In this document: positions 13,030 through 14,066 of the stretch, piece after piece | Position numbering within the stretch: position 1 is the stretch's first letter | Layout of the letters: each line of letters begins with the position of its first letter | Assembly (NCBI GenBank): GCA_002368735.1 | Contig: DFEQ01000096.1 | Coordinates: forward strand, 1 to 14,066 | Source: Christensenella sp. UBA3798 | GTDB lineage: Bacteria; Bacillota; Clostridia; Christensenellales; CAG-1252 | Direction of reading: 5' to 3' | Length of the DNA stretch: 14,066 nucleotides | Notes under the pieces: model-generated | What the model was told of the DNA's origin: nothing | What the model saw: the letters and a program-made list of their open reading frames with translations, nothing else | Database searches by the model: none | Made by a program: the position numbers and the translations under genes

Positions 13030-14066
13030 ATGGATAAGATAAAGATGATGACCCCTATTGTAGAGATCGACGGCGACGAAATGACGCGCGTCATTTGGCA
13101 ATGGATCAAGGATATCCTTATCTGTCCTTTCGTTGACTTAAAGTCGGAGTATTACGACCTTTCTTTGGTCAATCGCGAAGCCACCAAGGACGCCGTCACC
13201 AAGGACGCAGCCGCGGCGATAGAGCGTTTGGGCGTGGGCGTCAAGTGCGCCACCATCACACCCAACGCGCAGAGGATGACAGAGTATTCTCTGACCAAGA
13301 TGTGGAAGAGCCCCAACGGCACCATTCGTGCCGCGCTTGATGGGACGGTCTTCCGCGAGCCCATCATGGTGGACGGCATCTCTCCCCTCGTTCCCGCATG
13401 GACAAGCCCCATCATCATCGCTCGTCACGCCTATGGCGACGTATATAAAGACGTGGAGGCTATCTGCCCACAGGGGAGCAAGGCGGAGCTCGTTATTACC
13501 TCTGACGGCGCGGAGCAACGCTATCTGATAGCCGATTACAGTAAGAGCGGCGGGGTTGCCCTCGGTATGCACAATCTCGATGGGAGCATCCGCAGTTTTG
13601 CAAAGAGTTGCTTCAATTACGCCTTGAATAAGGGGCTCGACCTGTGGTTTAGTTCCAAAGATACCATCAGCGCCACCTACGACCATCGTTTTAAAGATAT
13701 CTTCCAAGAGGAATTCGACGCGAATTATAAAGCGGCGTTCGAGGAGAAGGGCATCACCTATTTCTATACGCTTATAGACGATGCGGTCGCTCGTGTGATG
13801 CGCAGTAAGGGCGGATTTATTTGGGCGTGCAAGAACTATGACGGAGACGTGATGAGCGATATGCTCGCGACGGCGTTCGGCTCTTTGGCGATGATGACCT
13901 CGGTCTTGGTGTCGCCCACGGGCAAATATGAATTCGAAGCGGCGCACGGCACCGTTACGAGGCACTATTACAGACATTTGAAAGGGGAGTCCACGGGGAC
14001 CAACCCCATCGCCACCATCTTCGCATGGACGGGCGGCTTGAAAAAGCGCGGAGAACTGGACGAGCT
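13030..14066 (+). CDS. icd: NADP-dependent isocitrate dehydrogenase, class II (eukaryotic-type), 3'-truncated by the window end
   Basis: The first 345 codons are present of a protein expected to have about 400. It oxidatively decarboxylates isocitrate to 2-oxoglutarate and makes NADPH in the cytosol. The N-terminus (TPIVEIDGDEMTRVIWQWIK) is the hallmark of the homodimeric class II enzymes found in mitochondria and many bacteria, not of the E. coli Icd class. GVKCATITPNAQR, MWKSPNGTIR and GTVFREPI form the substrate and NADP region, and NYDGDVMSDMLA with FEAAHGTVTRHY holds metal and cofactor contacts. AGGAG (13019-13023) lies 6 nt before the ATG. No citrate synthase or aconitase gene is in view. 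With NfnAB nearby, it suggests a role in NADPH and glutamate precursor supply rather than a full oxidative cycle. Confidence 0.93.
   Translation, partial: MDKIKMMTPIVEIDGDEMTRVIWQWIKDILICPFVDLKSEYYDLSLVNREATKDAVTKDAAAAIERLGVGVKCATITPNAQRMTEYSLTKMWKSPNGTIRAALDGTVFREPIMVDGISPLVPAWTSPIIIARHAYGDVYKDVEAICPQGSKAELVITSDGAEQRYLIADYSKSGGVALGMHNLDGSIRSFAKSCFNYALNKGLDLWFSSKDTISATYDHRFKDIFQEEFDANYKAAFEEKGITYFYTLIDDAVARVMRSKGGFIWACKNYDGDVMSDMLATAFGSLAMMTSVLVSPTGKYEFEAAHGTVTRHYYRHLKGESTGTNPIATIFAWTGGLKKRGELDE

Noticed and set aside
13138..13977. 279-codon minus-strand open frame opposite isocitrate dehydrogenase
   Set aside because: It is a shadow of the conserved icd frame, with no family motif or ribosome binding site evident.
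1..14066. CRISPR array, insertion sequence, prophage or defence system
   Set aside because: I saw no spaced repeats, transposase, integrase, terminal inverted repeats or defence-family domains, and nearly all the sequence is explained by housekeeping genes.

Overview
The window looks like chromosomal DNA of an anaerobic, low-oxygen-lifestyle Firmicute, most likely an uncultured Clostridia member from a gut-type habitat. This is inferred from gene content: a two-gene SmsCB-type iron-sulfur assembly operon, an electron-bifurcating NfnAB transhydrogenase, an FMN-riboswitch-controlled ECF riboflavin transporter, GGAGG ribosome binding sites, and a membrane-anchored MurF-like ligase beside a D-Ala-D-Ala ligase. 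Gene density is high. I see no mobile element, phage gene, CRISPR array, tRNA or rRNA. The content is mostly housekeeping, and the interesting points are in details of architecture and regulation.

Layout. (1) 1-2965: the 3' part of a sugar ABC transporter ATPase (UgpC/MalK type, with a long C-terminal extension), then a phosphohexomutase 5 nt downstream, closed by a strong intrinsic terminator. (2) 3027-4752: a sigma-A-like promoter drives sufC/smsC and an overlapping sufB-like gene (smsB), with no cysteine desulfurase nearby. (3) 4807-7163: a near-consensus promoter, nfnA, nfnB and a strong terminator. (4) 7175-8112, minus strand: a riboflavin ECF S component (ribU type) behind a complete FMN riboswitch with a readable terminator/antiterminator platform and its own promoter. 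(5) 8166-12983: a divergent promoter placed so close to tsaE that the mRNA is predicted to be leaderless, then a tight run tsaE-tsaB-rimI-alpha/beta hydrolase-murF-like-ddl. (6) 12974-14066: a promoter and the 5' part of a class II NADP-dependent isocitrate dehydrogenase, cut by the window end.

How they work together. The ABC ATPase and phosphohexomutase link sugar import to phosphosugar metabolism. SmsCB builds Fe-S clusters, which NfnAB needs in quantity. NfnAB balances NADH, NADPH and ferredoxin, and riboflavin uptake supplies its FAD. Isocitrate dehydrogenase adds NADPH and 2-oxoglutarate. The large plus-strand operon joins tRNA t6A modification (TsaE, TsaB), ribosomal protein acetylation (RimI) and the D-Ala-D-Ala branch of peptidoglycan synthesis (Ddl and a MurF-like ligase). 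tsaD is not in the window.

Points most worth checking are the apparent AUC start codon of the hydrolase gene, the predicted leaderless tsaE transcript, the membrane-embedded MurF-like ligase with no recognisable MurF N-terminal domain, and the apparent repeated TOBE-like units in the ABC ATPase.
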